A stretch of DNA of 64,000 nucleotides from Aquirufa aurantiipilula. GTDB lineage: Bacteria; Bacteroidota; Bacteroidia; Cytophagales; Spirosomataceae. Location: assembly GCF_019923745.1 (NCBI RefSeq), contig NZ_JAANOG010000007.1, positions 1-64,000 on the forward strand, given 5' to 3'. The first letter of the stretch is position 1. Every line of letters begins with the position of its first letter. This document shows, piece after piece, positions 51,075-60,716 of the stretch. The notes under the pieces are model-generated. The model saw only the letters and a list, made by a program, of their open reading frames with translations. It was not told where the DNA came from and did not search any database. Made by a program: the position numbers and the translations under genes.

Positions 51075-53786
51075 ATGAACACTATATTAAAATCTATTTT
51101 CCTCTCATTTTGCGTATTTCAAGTTAGCGCACAAACCATTTTAGAAGTACCCGGGCGAGATTTACCAGCCAAAATTGACATCCATGGTTATTCCGTATTA
51201 CCTTCTGGTCGCTTGGTAAAACCTGCTGGTAAAACGCTTCGCATCAACAGTGATCCATTTGGTATGGTCATTAGTCCAGATGGAAAATGGGCCGTAACCT
51301 TGCACAATGGGGCTTTTACGCGCATTGATTTAGAAAAACAAATCTCTAAACGTTTTCCTCCTTACGGCACACCTTCTAAACTTTCACCCTACGGAAAAAG
51401 TACCTATTTGGGCGTTGTATTTTCACCCAATAGTGAATGGATTTACTTAAGTGGGGGCGATTCAGGCAATGTATTGGTCGTTGAATTATCCACAGGGAAA
51501 GTCCTAAAAACCTTTAGCCTAAATGGAAGCTTTAAAGGTTATGATTTTGATGATAGCTTTACCTCTGACCTAGTTCTATTGCCAGAAAAAAATGAATTGT
51601 TGGTCTTGGATCGGGCCAATTTCAGGATGGTTCGCATGAAAGCGGAGACGGGTGAAATTGTAGGAGTGGTTCCAACAGGTCGTCAACCATTTGGTATTTC
51701 ATTAAGTCCTGATCATCAATTTGCTTTTGTAGCTAATGTGGGGATGTATTCTTACCCTTTGATCGAAGGTACCACCTTAGCCAATCTGCAATCACAGCAC
51801 ATTCCTTGGCATCCCTATGCCAACGACACGAAAGAATCTCGTGAAGGAACCGAAATCATGGGTAAAAAGATTCCAGGGGTAGGGGATCCTAATTCGGATG
51901 AGTCCATGAGCATTTTTCAGATTAATTTGTCGACGAACCAAATCACCAAAAAATATAAGCCAGGCTTTTTATTAGGCGAAATGGTGGAGGAGATGGAAGT
52001 AGTGGGCGGATCTAGTCCCAACTCATTGGCTGTCAGTTCAAAATTTGCTTATGTCAGTAATGCTACTAACGATAATATTGCCGTGTTGGATTACGCGACT
52101 CGACAAATCAAATCGCATATTCCGATTAAGCTAAATGCTGTTTTAGATAAGAGAAGAGGCTATCTGCCGTTTGGTTTATGCCTGAGCAAAGACGAAAAAA
52201 CCTTATATGTAACCTTATTAGGACTAAATGCCGTGGCAGTAATTGACATCCCAAGTCAAAAAACCAAAGGCTTTATACCGACAGGCTGGGGCCCAACGCG
52301 CGTTAGACTATCTGCGGACGAGAAAACACTCTATGTTACGACTTGTCGTGGTTATGGAGCTGGCCCCAATGGAGGTAAAGACTTTAAGGCGCCTGAACAA
52401 GGTTCTTATGTAGGTGATATTCAATTAGGTACATTCCAAACAATTGATATGCCGAATGAGGCACAACTAGCTGCTTATACGCAAGAAGTAAAGAACAATA
52501 CCTACCAAGAGTATTCAAGTAAGGGGAGAGGGAACAAAATCCTGTCATTAGACAAAAATAAGCAGGCCCAATCTCCGATTAAACATATTGTTTACATCAC
52601 GAAGGAAAACCGTACCTACGATGAGATTTTCGGCCAATTTAAAGGAGCTAATGGTGATTCAACGATTGCTCGTTATGGTCTAAATCAAACTGTAGTTTTA
52701 CCAGATTCCTTAAAAACGACTTTCCATAACGTTAATGTGATGCCCAATCACTCACTTTTGGCTAAGCGATTTGCCATGAGTGATAATTTTTATTGTGATA
52801 GTGATGCCTCAATACATGGACATCACTGGATGGTAGGAGTAATTCCCAATGAATGGGTAGAAGCTAACTCAAGTGTCAGTAAGTCTGCCAAAATCTTCTC
52901 CAAAGCACCAGGAAGGAGACATCCGGGTACCACAGGAAGTATTGATCCTGAGGATTATGCAGAAGTAGGAGGATTATGGGAGGCCTTAGAACGCAAAAAT
53001 ATTTCCTTTTACAATTTTGGAGAGGCTAATGAAACAGCACATACAAGAGAAGAATGGTTTGATACGTTAACAGGTGCTGGCCATGTAGTGATGGTTCCTA
53101 TGCAAAAAGCACTTTGGAAGAATACAAGCCATAACTATGCAGGATTTAACATGGATATTCCAGACATGTTCCGAGCGGAGCAGTTTGAGTCAGAATTTAC
53201 CAAGATGTGGTTAAAAGGCAAGAAAAAAATGCCTTCCGTTGTGACCATTCAATTGCCCAATGACCATGGTTCTGATCCTAGACCAGAAGATGGATACGTA
53301 AGCAATCACTCCTTTATGGCAGATAATGATTTGGCATTAGCTAGAATGATTAACTTCTTGTCCACGACGCCATATTGGAAAAATATGTTGGTCATAGTGA
53401 CCGAAGATGACCCACAAGGTGGGGTTGACCACGTAGATGCTCACAGAAGTGTGTTAATGATGGCTGGACCATATGTGAAGCGAAATTATGTTTCCCATAA
53501 ACATGCCAATTTTGGATCCTTATTGCGTTTGATTTATACCAATTTTGGAGTGCCCAGTGTGAATCATTATGACCAAACAGCAACCTTATTGGATGATTTC
53601 TTTACAGAAAAACCGGACTTTAGTCCAGTGGATTTTGTATTCCCTGATCGTCGAATATTCCAACCAGAGGTAACTATGAAAAAATACAATAAGACTATTG
53701 ATTGGAAAAAAATTAAAAAGCGTGTAGAGATGGATAATGTAGAGGAAATGCGCAAAGAACATTATAAAAGCCTAGAAGATAAGTAG
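51075..53786 (+). CDS. Exported YncE beta-propeller / phosphoesterase fusion
   Basis: A 903-residue protein with a signal peptide (M-N-T-I-L-K-S-I start, cleavage near residue 20). The N-terminal half (about residues 40-470) is a seven-bladed YncE/NHL-like propeller with repeated S-P-D-G-K-x-A and T-L-Y-V-T strands. The C-terminal half is an alkaline-phosphatase-fold phosphoesterase (PF04185 type) opening H-I-V-Y-I-T-K-E-N-R-T-Y-D-E, with a nucleophile-like region near residue 505 and metal-site G-N/D-H segments later. ATG 51075 gives the signal peptide; the longer frame adds 17 unrelated residues. Substrate unknown. Confidence 0.87.
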   Translation: MNTILKSIFLSFCVFQVSAQTILEVPGRDLPAKIDIHGYSVLPSGRLVKPAGKTLRINSDPFGMVISPDGKWAVTLHNGAFTRIDLEKQISKRFPPYGTPSKLSPYGKSTYLGVVFSPNSEWIYLSGGDSGNVLVVELSTGKVLKTFSLNGSFKGYDFDDSFTSDLVLLPEKNELLVLDRANFRMVRMKAETGEIVGVVPTGRQPFGISLSPDHQFAFVANVGMYSYPLIEGTTLANLQSQHIPWHPYANDTKESREGTEIMGKKIPGVGDPNSDESMSIFQINLSTNQITKKYKPGFLLGEMVEEMEVVGGSSPNSLAVSSKFAYVSNATNDNIAVLDYATRQIKSHIPIKLNAVLDKRRGYLPFGLCLSKDEKTLYVTLLGLNAVAVIDIPSQKTKGFIPTGWGPTRVRLSADEKTLYVTTCRGYGAGPNGGKDFKAPEQGSYVGDIQLGTFQTIDMPNEAQLAAYTQEVKNNTYQEYSSKGRGNKILSLDKNKQAQSPIKHIVYITKENRTYDEIFGQFKGANGDSTIARYGLNQTVVLPDSLKTTFHNVNVMPNHSLLAKRFAMSDNFYCDSDASIHGHHWMVGVIPNEWVEANSSVSKSAKIFSKAPGRRHPGTTGSIDPEDYAEVGGLWEALERKNISFYNFGEANETAHTREEWFDTLTGAGHVVMVPMQKALWKNTSHNYAGFNMDIPDMFRAEQFESEFTKMWLKGKKKMPSVVTIQLPNDHGSDPRPEDGYVSNHSFMADNDLALARMINFLSTTPYWKNMLVIVTEDDPQGGVDHVDAHRSVLMMAGPYVKRNYVSHKHANFGSLLRLIYTNFGVPSVNHYDQTATLLDDFFTEKPDFSPVDFVFPDRRIFQPEVTMKKYNKTIDWKKIKKRVEMDNVEEMRKEHYKSLEDK

Positions 53787-53920
53787 ACTTTTTTCGCAGG
53801 ATTTTGGATTTTTGTCGCAAATATTTCCACTTCCTTGAGGATTTTTTGATTTGTTAATTGCTTTTGTGTTATTAAATGGTAGTTTCGGGTTCTATAATTA
53901 ACCCATTAAAAAATATTATT

Positions 53921-54484
53921 ATGAAAAAATTACTTTTAGCTATTGCTTTATTGTCATGTGGATTATCTGCCCAAGCTCAGAAATGGAATGTAGACAAATC
54001 CCACTCAAAATTAGGATTTAGTGTTGTTCACTTATCTATTTCAGATGTAGAGGGCGCATTTAAAATTACTGAAGCGACTATGACTTCAGCTAAAGATGAT
54101 TTTACAGATGCAAAATTTAATATTGTTGCCGACGTAAATACAGTTTTCACAGACAATGAGCGTCGTGATACACACTTAAAAAGCCCAGATTTCTTTGATG
54201 CGGCTAAATTCCCAACATTGACATTTGCTAGCAAGTCAATCAGCAAAGTAGCTGATCGTAAATATAAATTGGCTGGTGATTTAACTATGCACGGAGTAAC
54301 TAAGCCAGTTACTTTGGATTTGGTATTAAACGGAACTACTACAAACCGTCAAGGTAAAAAGGTAGCTGGTTTTAAAGCATCAGGAGCTATTAATCGTACT
54401 GCTTGGGGTGTAGGTACTATGCCTGCAGCTATGGTAGGAGAAGATATTGAATTACGCGCTAGCGGCGAGTTTATTCAAGAGTAA
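53921..54484 (+). CDS. YceI-family secreted protein (second copy)
   Basis: A 187-residue YceI-barrel protein with a signal peptide (M-K-K-L-L-L-A-I start, cleavage near A-Q-A-Q). Typical features are W-N-V-D-K-S-H-S-K-L-G-F-S-V near residue 22, the R-R-D-T-H-L-K-S-P-D-F-F-D motif and the L-T-M-H-G-V-T-K-P-V-T strand. It is closer to the canonical YceI than the paralogue at 857-1432. It has a possible promoter, TTG (53858-53860), 19 bases, TAGTTTCG (53880-53887), and a strong terminator follows. Confidence 0.93.
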   Translation: MKKLLLAIALLSCGLSAQAQKWNVDKSHSKLGFSVVHLSISDVEGAFKITEATMTSAKDDFTDAKFNIVADVNTVFTDNERRDTHLKSPDFFDAAKFPTLTFASKSISKVADRKYKLAGDLTMHGVTKPVTLDLVLNGTTTNRQGKKVAGFKASGAINRTAWGVGTMPAAMVGEDIELRASGEFIQE

Positions 54485-54506
54485 TTATTATTCCTCGTTC
54501 TAATGG

Positions 54507-54533
54507 AAAGGCGACCCTAGGTCGCCTTTTTTA
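54507..54533 (+). terminator. Terminator of the yceI-like gene
   Basis: AAAGGCGACC and GGTCGCCTTT form a perfect 10-bp stem with a 3-base loop, followed by TTTATT. It lies only 7 bases before the stop of the convergent symporter gene. Confidence 0.9.
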
Positions 54534-54539
54534 TTGTCA

Positions 54540-55976
54540 TTATTTTTTTATGCGGATGGCCCAAAGTAGCGCAAAACAGATAGCCCCATTGAGAATCAAT
54601 TTCGCGAAGCCAAATCCACCAAATAAAGCTTGAGACTGCCATTCCAATAAAAAGGTAATGATAGGGGAGGCTACGCAAATAATAGGAACCCATTTGTCTT
54701 TTACCTGAGTTTTGGTGAATAATCCAAAGGAAAATAAACCTAACAAGGGGCCATAGGTATAACCAGCTAGGTTAAATACAGCAGAGATTAATTCCTGATT
54801 GTTGAAAATATGAAACAAACCAATAACCACGAAGAATAAAGCGGAGAAGCCTAAGTGGACATAATGTTTGATTTTATGTCTTTTTTGTTCTTGAAACTTC
54901 TCAATACGTAAGAAATCAATACAAAAAGAAGTAGTAAGAGCCGTTAAGGCAGAATCTGAACTAGCGTAGGATGCTGCAATGATTCCTAATAAAAAGGTAA
55001 CAGCAGCTAAGGTGCCAAAGTGCCCATTTAAGGCAAGCATGGGATATAAATTATCGGTCTGTGCAGGAATAGCTATGTTTTTGCTTTGTGCGTAGATGTA
55101 TAATAAGGCTCCCAAAGAAAGGAATAAAAGGTTGATTAATAGAAGCACCCAATAAAACCAAAACATGTTTTTCTGAGCTTCTCCAATGGACTTGCAGGTC
55201 AGGTTTTTTTGCATCAAATCTTGGTCAAGACCTGTCATCACGATGGCGATAAATACCCCTGCTAGGAAGTCTTTACCGAAGAAGTGGGTGTTTTTCCAAT
55301 CCCACTCAAACATGTGCGAATATTTGCTATCAGAAATAGTATGAACCATATCCATGAATCCCATGTTCATTTGTTGACCTACCAAAAAAATGGTAATAAA
55401 CAAGGCAATCAATAGGAATAAGGTCTGTAATGTATCCGTCCAGATGATGGTTTTTACACCTCCTCGGTGCGTATATAGCCAAATCAATAAGATGGAAATG
55501 AATACGGTTAAGCCAAAAGGAACACCAATAGGGGCGAAAATGGCAATTTGTAGGACATTGACAGCTAAATATAAACGAGCTGCAGAACCAATAGTTCGGG
55601 ATAATAAGAAAAAGGCTGAACCCGTTTTATAGGACCAGAATCCAAATCTACTTTCCAAGTAGCCATAAATGGATATCAGGTTCAAACGATAATACAAGGG
55701 CATTAATACGAGAGCAATGGTTAAATAACCCAGTGAATGCCCTAAGATTAATTGATAATAGGTAAAAGAAGTTTTTCCAACTGCCCCAGGCACGGAAATA
55801 AACGTTAATCCTGAAATGGAAGTACCTATCATCCCGAAGGCGACTAACCACCACGGAGATTGCCTATTGGCCGTAAAGAATGCATGAGTATCAGCACCTT
55901 TAGAAGTAATGTAGGAAATGATTAAAAGTAGGCCAAAATAGATGGCAAGAATTCCTCCGGCTAAAGTTACAGACAT
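54540..55976 (-). CDS. Sodium:solute symporter (SSS family)
   Basis: A 478-residue inner-membrane transporter with about 13 hydrophobic helices. Family marks include G-I-L-A-I-Y-F-G-L at the start, the G-T-S-I-S-G-L-T-F-I-S-V-P-G-A-V-G motif near residue 52, and the Y-T-H-R-G-G-V-K-T-I-I-W-T-D segment near residue 165. The substrate (for example a sugar, amino acid or sialic acid) cannot be told. It is divergent from clpS, and 64 bases separate the two. Confidence 0.92.
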   Translation of the reverse strand: MSVTLAGGILAIYFGLLLIISYITSKGADTHAFFTANRQSPWWLVAFGMIGTSISGLTFISVPGAVGKTSFTYYQLILGHSLGYLTIALVLMPLYYRLNLISIYGYLESRFGFWSYKTGSAFFLLSRTIGSAARLYLAVNVLQIAIFAPIGVPFGLTVFISILLIWLYTHRGGVKTIIWTDTLQTLFLLIALFITIFLVGQQMNMGFMDMVHTISDSKYSHMFEWDWKNTHFFGKDFLAGVFIAIVMTGLDQDLMQKNLTCKSIGEAQKNMFWFYWVLLLINLLFLSLGALLYIYAQSKNIAIPAQTDNLYPMLALNGHFGTLAAVTFLLGIIAASYASSDSALTALTTSFCIDFLRIEKFQEQKRHKIKHYVHLGFSALFFVVIGLFHIFNNQELISAVFNLAGYTYGPLLGLFSFGLFTKTQVKDKWVPIICVASPIITFLLEWQSQALFGGFGFAKLILNGAICFALLWAIRIKK

Positions 55977-55998
55977 AGGTGTTTCAAAGGATTTTTTT

Positions 55999-56006
55999 TA
56001 AATTTG
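55999..56006 (+). promoter_or_regulatory. -7 box of the clpS-recR unit
   Basis: TAAATTTG matches TAnnTTTG and lies 34 bases upstream of the clpS ATG. Confidence 0.45.
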
Positions 56007-56040
56007 CTAAGAGGTCGTTTTTATAAATCGTATCAAAAAT

Positions 56041-56373
56041 ATGGAATTCTCGGAAGATAACATTTCTCGTTTTCGTATTTCTTTTCAAAACCAAGAAAAG
56101 CATCAAGAAGATGTCGAGGTGGCCTTTGATGAAGAAGTCATTCCTTCCCACCAGTTGGTCGTATACAATGACGAGGTTAATTCCTTTGATTATGTCATTG
56201 TAACCTTGATGGAAGTATGCGAGCATAGCCCAGAACAAGCGGAACAATGTACCTTACAAATTCATTTTAGAGGTAGATGTGGTGTTAAATCTGGAGATTT
56301 TGATGAATTAGTGAGCATGCGAAATGAAATTTGTCGTCGTGGCATTTCTGCTGAAATAGAGTCTTATCAATAG
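56041..56373 (+). CDS. clpS: ClpS adaptor of the Clp protease
   Basis: A 110-residue adaptor that delivers N-end-rule substrates to ClpAP/ClpCP. The conserved core V-V-Y-N-D-E-V-N-S-F-D-Y-V is near residue 40, with the H-x-x-x-x-Q-A-E-Q segment and the C-terminal G-R-C-G-V-K-S-G region. The N-terminal 35 residues are longer and more acidic than usual. recR follows after 3 bases. Confidence 0.92.
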   Translation: MEFSEDNISRFRISFQNQEKHQEDVEVAFDEEVIPSHQLVVYNDEVNSFDYVIVTLMEVCEHSPEQAEQCTLQIHFRGRCGVKSGDFDELVSMRNEICRRGISAEIESYQ

Positions 56374-56376
56374 CGT

Positions 56377-56988
56377 ATGGCCATGAATAATTACCCTTCT
56401 CGGATTATAGAACAGGCGGTAGAGGAAATATCGAAGTTGCCGGGTATAGGGAAAAAGTCAGCTTTGCGCTTAGCGCTTCATTTATTGAAGCGACCAGAAT
56501 CACAATCCTTGCAATTAGCACATGCTTTAGTTCAATTGCGAACAGAAACCCAATTTTGTCCACAATGTCACATGATCTCCGATGGAGGTTTGTGTGGTAT
56601 TTGCAATAGTCATAAGCGAGAAGAAAGTCTGATTTGTGTCGTGGAAGATATGCGAGATGTCTTGGCGATTGAAAATACAGGACAGTTTATAGGTTTATAC
56701 CATGTTTTAGGTGGAATCATTTCCCCATTAGCGGGTATTTCTCCCAGTGATTTGCAAATAGAATCACTGATTCAAAGGGTAAGTTCGGGTAAAATTACGG
56801 AAGTGATTTTAGGACTGAGCCCAACCATGGAAGGAGATACCACGGCTTTTTATTTGACCAAAAAATTAAAAGAATTTCCAATTAAAATTTCCACCATTGC
56901 CCGTGGTATCCCTATTGGCGGTGATTTGGAATATACGGATGAAATTACCCTTGGGCGAAGTATAGTCGGCCGAGTAGTCTATGAATAA
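56377..56988 (+). CDS. recR: Recombination protein RecR
   Basis: A 203-residue DNA-repair protein of the RecFOR pathway. It shows the N-terminal HhH region (L-P-G-I-G-K-K-S-A near residue 20), the C4 zinc finger C-P-Q-C...C-G-I-C near residue 57, the Toprim motif V-V-E-D-M-R-D near residue 90, and the Walker-like C-terminal segment with G-L-S-P-T-M-E-G-D near residue 148. Length is normal. The sod gene starts just after. Confidence 0.95.
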   Translation: MAMNNYPSRIIEQAVEEISKLPGIGKKSALRLALHLLKRPESQSLQLAHALVQLRTETQFCPQCHMISDGGLCGICNSHKREESLICVVEDMRDVLAIENTGQFIGLYHVLGGIISPLAGISPSDLQIESLIQRVSSGKITEVILGLSPTMEGDTTAFYLTKKLKEFPIKISTIARGIPIGGDLEYTDEITLGRSIVGRVVYE

Positions 56989-57004
56989 TCTTATATCTAC
57001 GCTC

Positions 57005-57712
57005 ATGAAAAGATCACATTTTTTGCAGAAAACAGTTGGCCTTTTAGGCGCGACGATGGTTTTGCCCTCTTTTGCTTCTGAAGCAAAAAACCGTTTGGAA
57101 TCAGCACTATTTACTTTGCCTGCGCTGAATTACTCATTTGATGCTTTAGAGCCTCATATTGATAAATTAACGATGGAAATTCATCATGACCGTCATCATA
57201 AGGCCTATGTAGATAATTTAAATAAAGCAGTTACGGGTACATCTGCTGCATCATTGTCATTAGAAGCCATGATGGGTCAAATGAGTCAATTACCAGTAGC
57301 TATTCGCAATAATGGAGGTGGACATTGGAATCATAGTTTCTTTTGGAAATTGATTGGTCCTACCACTGCTTCTAAACCAAGCACCGAATTGTTGGCACAA
57401 ATTCAAAAGGATTTAGGAGGATTAGATACCTTTAAAACTGAATTTGCGAAAGCGGCAACGGGGCGTTTTGGTTCAGGTTGGGCTTGGTTGATTTGGAAGG
57501 AAGGAAAATTAGTGATTAGTTCAACGCCCAATCAAGATAATCCATTAATGGATGTAGCGGAGGTAAAAGGTACACCTATTTTAGCTTTAGACGTTTGGGA
57601 GCATGCTTATTACTTGAAATACCAAAATAAGCGAGCAGATTACATCACTGCATTTTGGAATGTCGTTAATTGGGATTTTGTATCTCAGCAATATTCATCA
57701 ATAAAAAAATAA
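57005..57712 (+). CDS. sod: Exported Fe/Mn superoxide dismutase
   Basis: A 235-residue superoxide dismutase. Metal ligands are visible in E-I-H-H-D-R-H-H (His near residue 60), N-N-G-G-G-H-W-N-H (second His), and D-V-W-E-H-A-Y-Y (Asp and His). Unusually for this family it carries an N-terminal signal-like segment (M-K-R-S-H-F-L-Q-K-T then a hydrophobic stretch), so it is likely exported to the periplasm. ATG 57005 is preferred over an ATG at 56981 that overlaps recR. Fe versus Mn use is not certain. Confidence 0.93.
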   Translation: MKRSHFLQKTVGLLGATMVLPSFASEAKNRLESALFTLPALNYSFDALEPHIDKLTMEIHHDRHHKAYVDNLNKAVTGTSAASLSLEAMMGQMSQLPVAIRNNGGGHWNHSFFWKLIGPTTASKPSTELLAQIQKDLGGLDTFKTEFAKAATGRFGSGWAWLIWKEGKLVISSTPNQDNPLMDVAEVKGTPILALDVWEHAYYLKYQNKRADYITAFWNVVNWDFVSQQYSSIKK

Positions 57713-57715
57713 ACT

Positions 57716-58681
57716 ATGTTATTGGAAGAAATACCTTCTTTAGATTTGAATGAATTTAATTCAGGGGATCCGGTAAGGAAAGCCAAATTTGTTCAAGATT
57801 TAGGTAATGCCTTTAATACGATTGGCTTCGTTGCTGTAAAAGGCCATGGCTTGTCGGATGATTTTACAAAAAAATTGTATCAAGAAGTAGAGCAATTTTT
57901 TCAATCTTCAGATGAGCTAAAACAAGCTTATGAGGTACCAGGAATAGCAGGACAGCGCGGATATGTTGGAAAAGGTAAGGAGACAGCCAAAGGCTTCAAA
58001 GTACCAGATTTGAAGGAGTTTTACCATGTGGGTCAGAAACATCAAGACGATGGAGATTCAGTGTGGAGTGAATATCCAGAAAATGTTTTCCCAAAAGAGT
58101 ACCCTGATTTTGAGACTTATACCGTTGGAGCATATCAAACTTTAGAAAATGCAGGCAAATCGCTTTTAAGGGCGATTGCTTTGTATTTAGCATTGCCAGA
58201 GGAATATTTTGAGGATAAAGTGAAAAATGGTAATTCCATCTTGAGAGCCATTCATTATTTCCCAATTCCTAATCCCGATGCTTTACCAGAAGGTGCTGTT
58301 CGTGCAGCAGCCCATGGCGACATAAATTTAATAACTCTCTTGATGGGTGCTTCTGCTGAAGGTTTGGAAGTATTACGTATGGATGGAAAATGGATTCCTA
58401 TTACTGCTTTACCTGACCAGGTTGTCGTGAATGTTGGTGATATGCTGGATCGATTGACGAACCATCACTTAAAATCGACGATTCACCGAGTGGTGAATCC
58501 TCCAAGAGAGAAGATGGGAACCTCACGTTATTCCATTCCTTTCTTTATGCATCCTAGATCCGAAATGGATTTAACTTGCTTAGAATCCTGCGTTTCAGTG
58601 GAAAATCCTAAAATGTATACGGATATGAGTGCTGGTGAGTTTCTAACAGAGCGCTTAATTGAATTAGGTTTGAAAAAATAA
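57716..58681 (+). CDS. Isopenicillin-N-synthase-like 2-oxoglutarate/Fe(II) oxygenase
   Basis: A 321-residue non-heme iron oxygenase of the IPNS/2OG superfamily. The N-terminal DIOX_N region contains G-F-V-A-V-K-G-H-G near residue 38. The iron ligands lie in A-A-H-G-D-I-N-L-I-T (His-x-Asp near residue 205) and the distal His in H-L-K-S-T-I-H-R-V near residue 258, followed by the R-Y-S-I-P-F-F motif that binds the co-substrate. It is probably not a beta-lactam gene, as no partner genes are near. It follows sod by 3 bases. Confidence 0.9.
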   Translation: MLLEEIPSLDLNEFNSGDPVRKAKFVQDLGNAFNTIGFVAVKGHGLSDDFTKKLYQEVEQFFQSSDELKQAYEVPGIAGQRGYVGKGKETAKGFKVPDLKEFYHVGQKHQDDGDSVWSEYPENVFPKEYPDFETYTVGAYQTLENAGKSLLRAIALYLALPEEYFEDKVKNGNSILRAIHYFPIPNPDALPEGAVRAAAHGDINLITLLMGASAEGLEVLRMDGKWIPITALPDQVVVNVGDMLDRLTNHHLKSTIHRVVNPPREKMGTSRYSIPFFMHPRSEMDLTCLESCVSVENPKMYTDMSAGEFLTERLIELGLKK

Positions 58682-58685
58682 GCCC

Positions 58686-59858
58686 ATGTGGAGAAAGCCC
58701 AAACATGTCGAATTCCTTTGGGATGTGTTAGTGTTGGCTATGACTTCATTTGGTGGCGTACAAGTTCATATAGCCCTTTTTCTGAAAAAATTAGTGAAGG
58801 AAAAGGGCTATTTGACTGAGGATGAATTGTTTGAAATTCAAGCCCTTTGTTCTTTTTTACCTGGGCCAACCTCAACGCAAATGGTAACAGCCATTGGATA
58901 TAAACGGGGAGGAGCCAACATGGCCTATCTCACGCTTATTGCATGGATTACTCCTGCCGTTTTTGTAATGACCTTGGCTGCATTTGGTATGACCTATCTG
59001 CGAAATCGGGAAATCATTCAATTTGTCACTCCTGTAGGTATTGGTTTAATCCTGCAAGCTGGTTGGATTATGGCCAAGAAATTCCTCCGAGCTCCCATGT
59101 ACGTGTTGATATTTTTGTTTACCGTTGGCATCGGTTTGTACATGCAAAGTCCTTTTATCTTTCCGGTTTTATTGCTGCTTGGAGGTTTGATTTCATCGCT
59201 TAACTTCAAGGATTTTCCGCGTCAGAATAAACATAAAATGATTATTCCATGGGCTAATTTTCATTTATTCTGGGGTTTTGCTGTTTTTTTAGCTGTTTTA
59301 GGCCATTTTACTGATTATTATCCCATTCGAATATTTGAAAATTTTTACCGAAATGGAAGTTTGGTTTTTGGCGGAGGACAAGTTTTAGTCCCTGTCTTAT
59401 TTACTGAATTTGTGGAATTTAAGCACCTCATTCGAGAAGATGATTTCTTGACGGGTATGACTTTATCTCAGACTTTACCAGGGCCAGTTTTTGCCTTAAC
59501 ATCCTATCTAGGCGTATTGTTAATGAAAGATTATGGAATCCTAGGTGAGTTGGCAGGTAGCGTTATAGGGGCATTAGGCATTTTTTTACCTGGCACCTTT
59601 TTAATCTTCTTTGTGTATCGAATTTGGGGTCAATTAAAGCAGTATCGCTTTATTAGAGCATCTTTACCAGGAATCCAATCAGTTTCGGTTGGTTTAACCA
59701 TCGTGGCCGTTTATGCCTTCATTCATCCGATGATCTTACAAGCGAACCTCATTGGATTCGGTATTGTGACTGTGACATTTTTAGTGGCGCAAATGACTAA
59801 GCTTCCACCCATAGCCTTGTTTGTTATCGCTTTATTGGCGGGTATTATCGTTTCTTAA
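58686..59858 (+). CDS. chrA: Chromate transporter (ChrA, two-domain)
   Basis: A 390-residue membrane protein with two homologous CHR domains. Each opens with an F-G-G-x-Q-V motif: F-G-G-V-Q-V-H near residue 18 and F-G-G-G-Q-V-L near residue 230. P-G-P-T-S-T-Q and L-P-G-P-V-F lie in the membrane helices. The family exports chromate or other oxyanions. It is likely in the same transcript as the sod and IPNS-like genes (4-base gap). It ends where convergent rmlA begins, overlapping by 4 bases. Confidence 0.92.
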   Translation: MWRKPKHVEFLWDVLVLAMTSFGGVQVHIALFLKKLVKEKGYLTEDELFEIQALCSFLPGPTSTQMVTAIGYKRGGANMAYLTLIAWITPAVFVMTLAAFGMTYLRNREIIQFVTPVGIGLILQAGWIMAKKFLRAPMYVLIFLFTVGIGLYMQSPFIFPVLLLLGGLISSLNFKDFPRQNKHKMIIPWANFHLFWGFAVFLAVLGHFTDYYPIRIFENFYRNGSLVFGGGQVLVPVLFTEFVEFKHLIREDDFLTGMTLSQTLPGPVFALTSYLGVLLMKDYGILGELAGSVIGALGIFLPGTFLIFFVYRIWGQLKQYRFIRASLPGIQSVSVGLTIVAVYAFIHPMILQANLIGFGIVTVTFLVAQMTKLPPIALFVIALLAGIIVS

Positions 59859-60715
59859 CGAAGTAGATTTAATAAATACTGACCATAGCCACTTTTTACT
59901 AATGGTTTGGCAATAGCTTCCAATTGTTTAGCACCTATAAAGCCCATACGGTAAGCTACTTCTTCAATACAACCAATTTTCATGCCTTGGCGCTCCTCAA
60001 TCACTTGAACAAATTGGCCTGCTTGCATCAAAGACGCAAAAGTACCTGTATCTAACCATGCGGTGCCTCGGTTTAAAATACCCACTTTCAGCTTCCCTCG
60101 TTTTAAGTATTCTTTATTCACATCCGTGATTTCATATTCACCACGAGGTGATGGAGCAATGTTTTTGGCTATTTCAACTACCTCATTATCATAAAAATAT
60201 AAACCTGGAACTGCGTAATTTGATTTTGGCTGGCTCGGTTTTTCTTCGATGGATAACACATTATTTTCAGCATCAAATTCTACAACTCCATAGCGCTCAG
60301 GGTCATTTACAGAATAAGCATACACCACACCGCCATCCGGGTCATTGTTGGCCTGTAACAATTTACTTAAGCCAGAACCGTAAAAAATATTATCACCTAA
60401 AACTAAGGCAACTTTGTCTTTTCCAATGAATTTTTCGCCTATGACAAAAGCCTGAGCAAGTCCATTCGGTTCTGGTTGAACGGCATATTCAAAATGACAG
60501 CCAATTTGAGAACCGTTACCTAATAATTTCTCGAAATGAGGTAAATCATGAGGCGTGGAGATAATTAAAATTTCACGTATCCCAGATAGCATTAAAATGG
60601 ATAGGGGATAATAAATCATTGGTTTGTCGTAAACAGGCATTAATTGCTTACTTACTGCCAAAGTCAATGGATGTAGACGAGTTCCTGAACCGCCAGCTAG
60701 AATAATTCCTTTCAT
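59855..60715 (-). CDS. rmlA: Glucose-1-phosphate thymidylyltransferase RmlA
   Basis: A 286-residue nucleotidyltransferase that makes dTDP-glucose. The GGSGTR signature ([13 protein letters not shown]) is at residues 3-15, with F-V-I-G-E-K-F-I-G near residue 105 and the E-E-K-P-S-Q-P-K-S segment near residue 155. The ATG at 60715 is the conserved start; the longer frame adds 19 residues that read through rmlB sequence. It lies 1 base from the rmlB stop. Confidence 0.95.
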   Translation of the reverse strand: MKGIILAGGSGTRLHPLTLAVSKQLMPVYDKPMIYYPLSILMLSGIREILIISTPHDLPHFEKLLGNGSQIGCHFEYAVQPEPNGLAQAFVIGEKFIGKDKVALVLGDNIFYGSGLSKLLQANNDPDGGVVYAYSVNDPERYGVVEFDAENNVLSIEEKPSQPKSNYAVPGLYFYDNEVVEIAKNIAPSPRGEYEITDVNKEYLKRGKLKVGILNRGTAWLDTGTFASLMQAGQFVQVIEERQGMKIGCIEEVAYRMGFIGAKQLEAIAKPLVKSGYGQYLLNLLR

Positions 60716-60716
60716 T

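Noticed and set aside
57716-58681. Beta-lactam biosynthesis from the IPNS-like gene
   Set aside because: The fold family is broad and no ACV synthetase or partner gene is present in the window.
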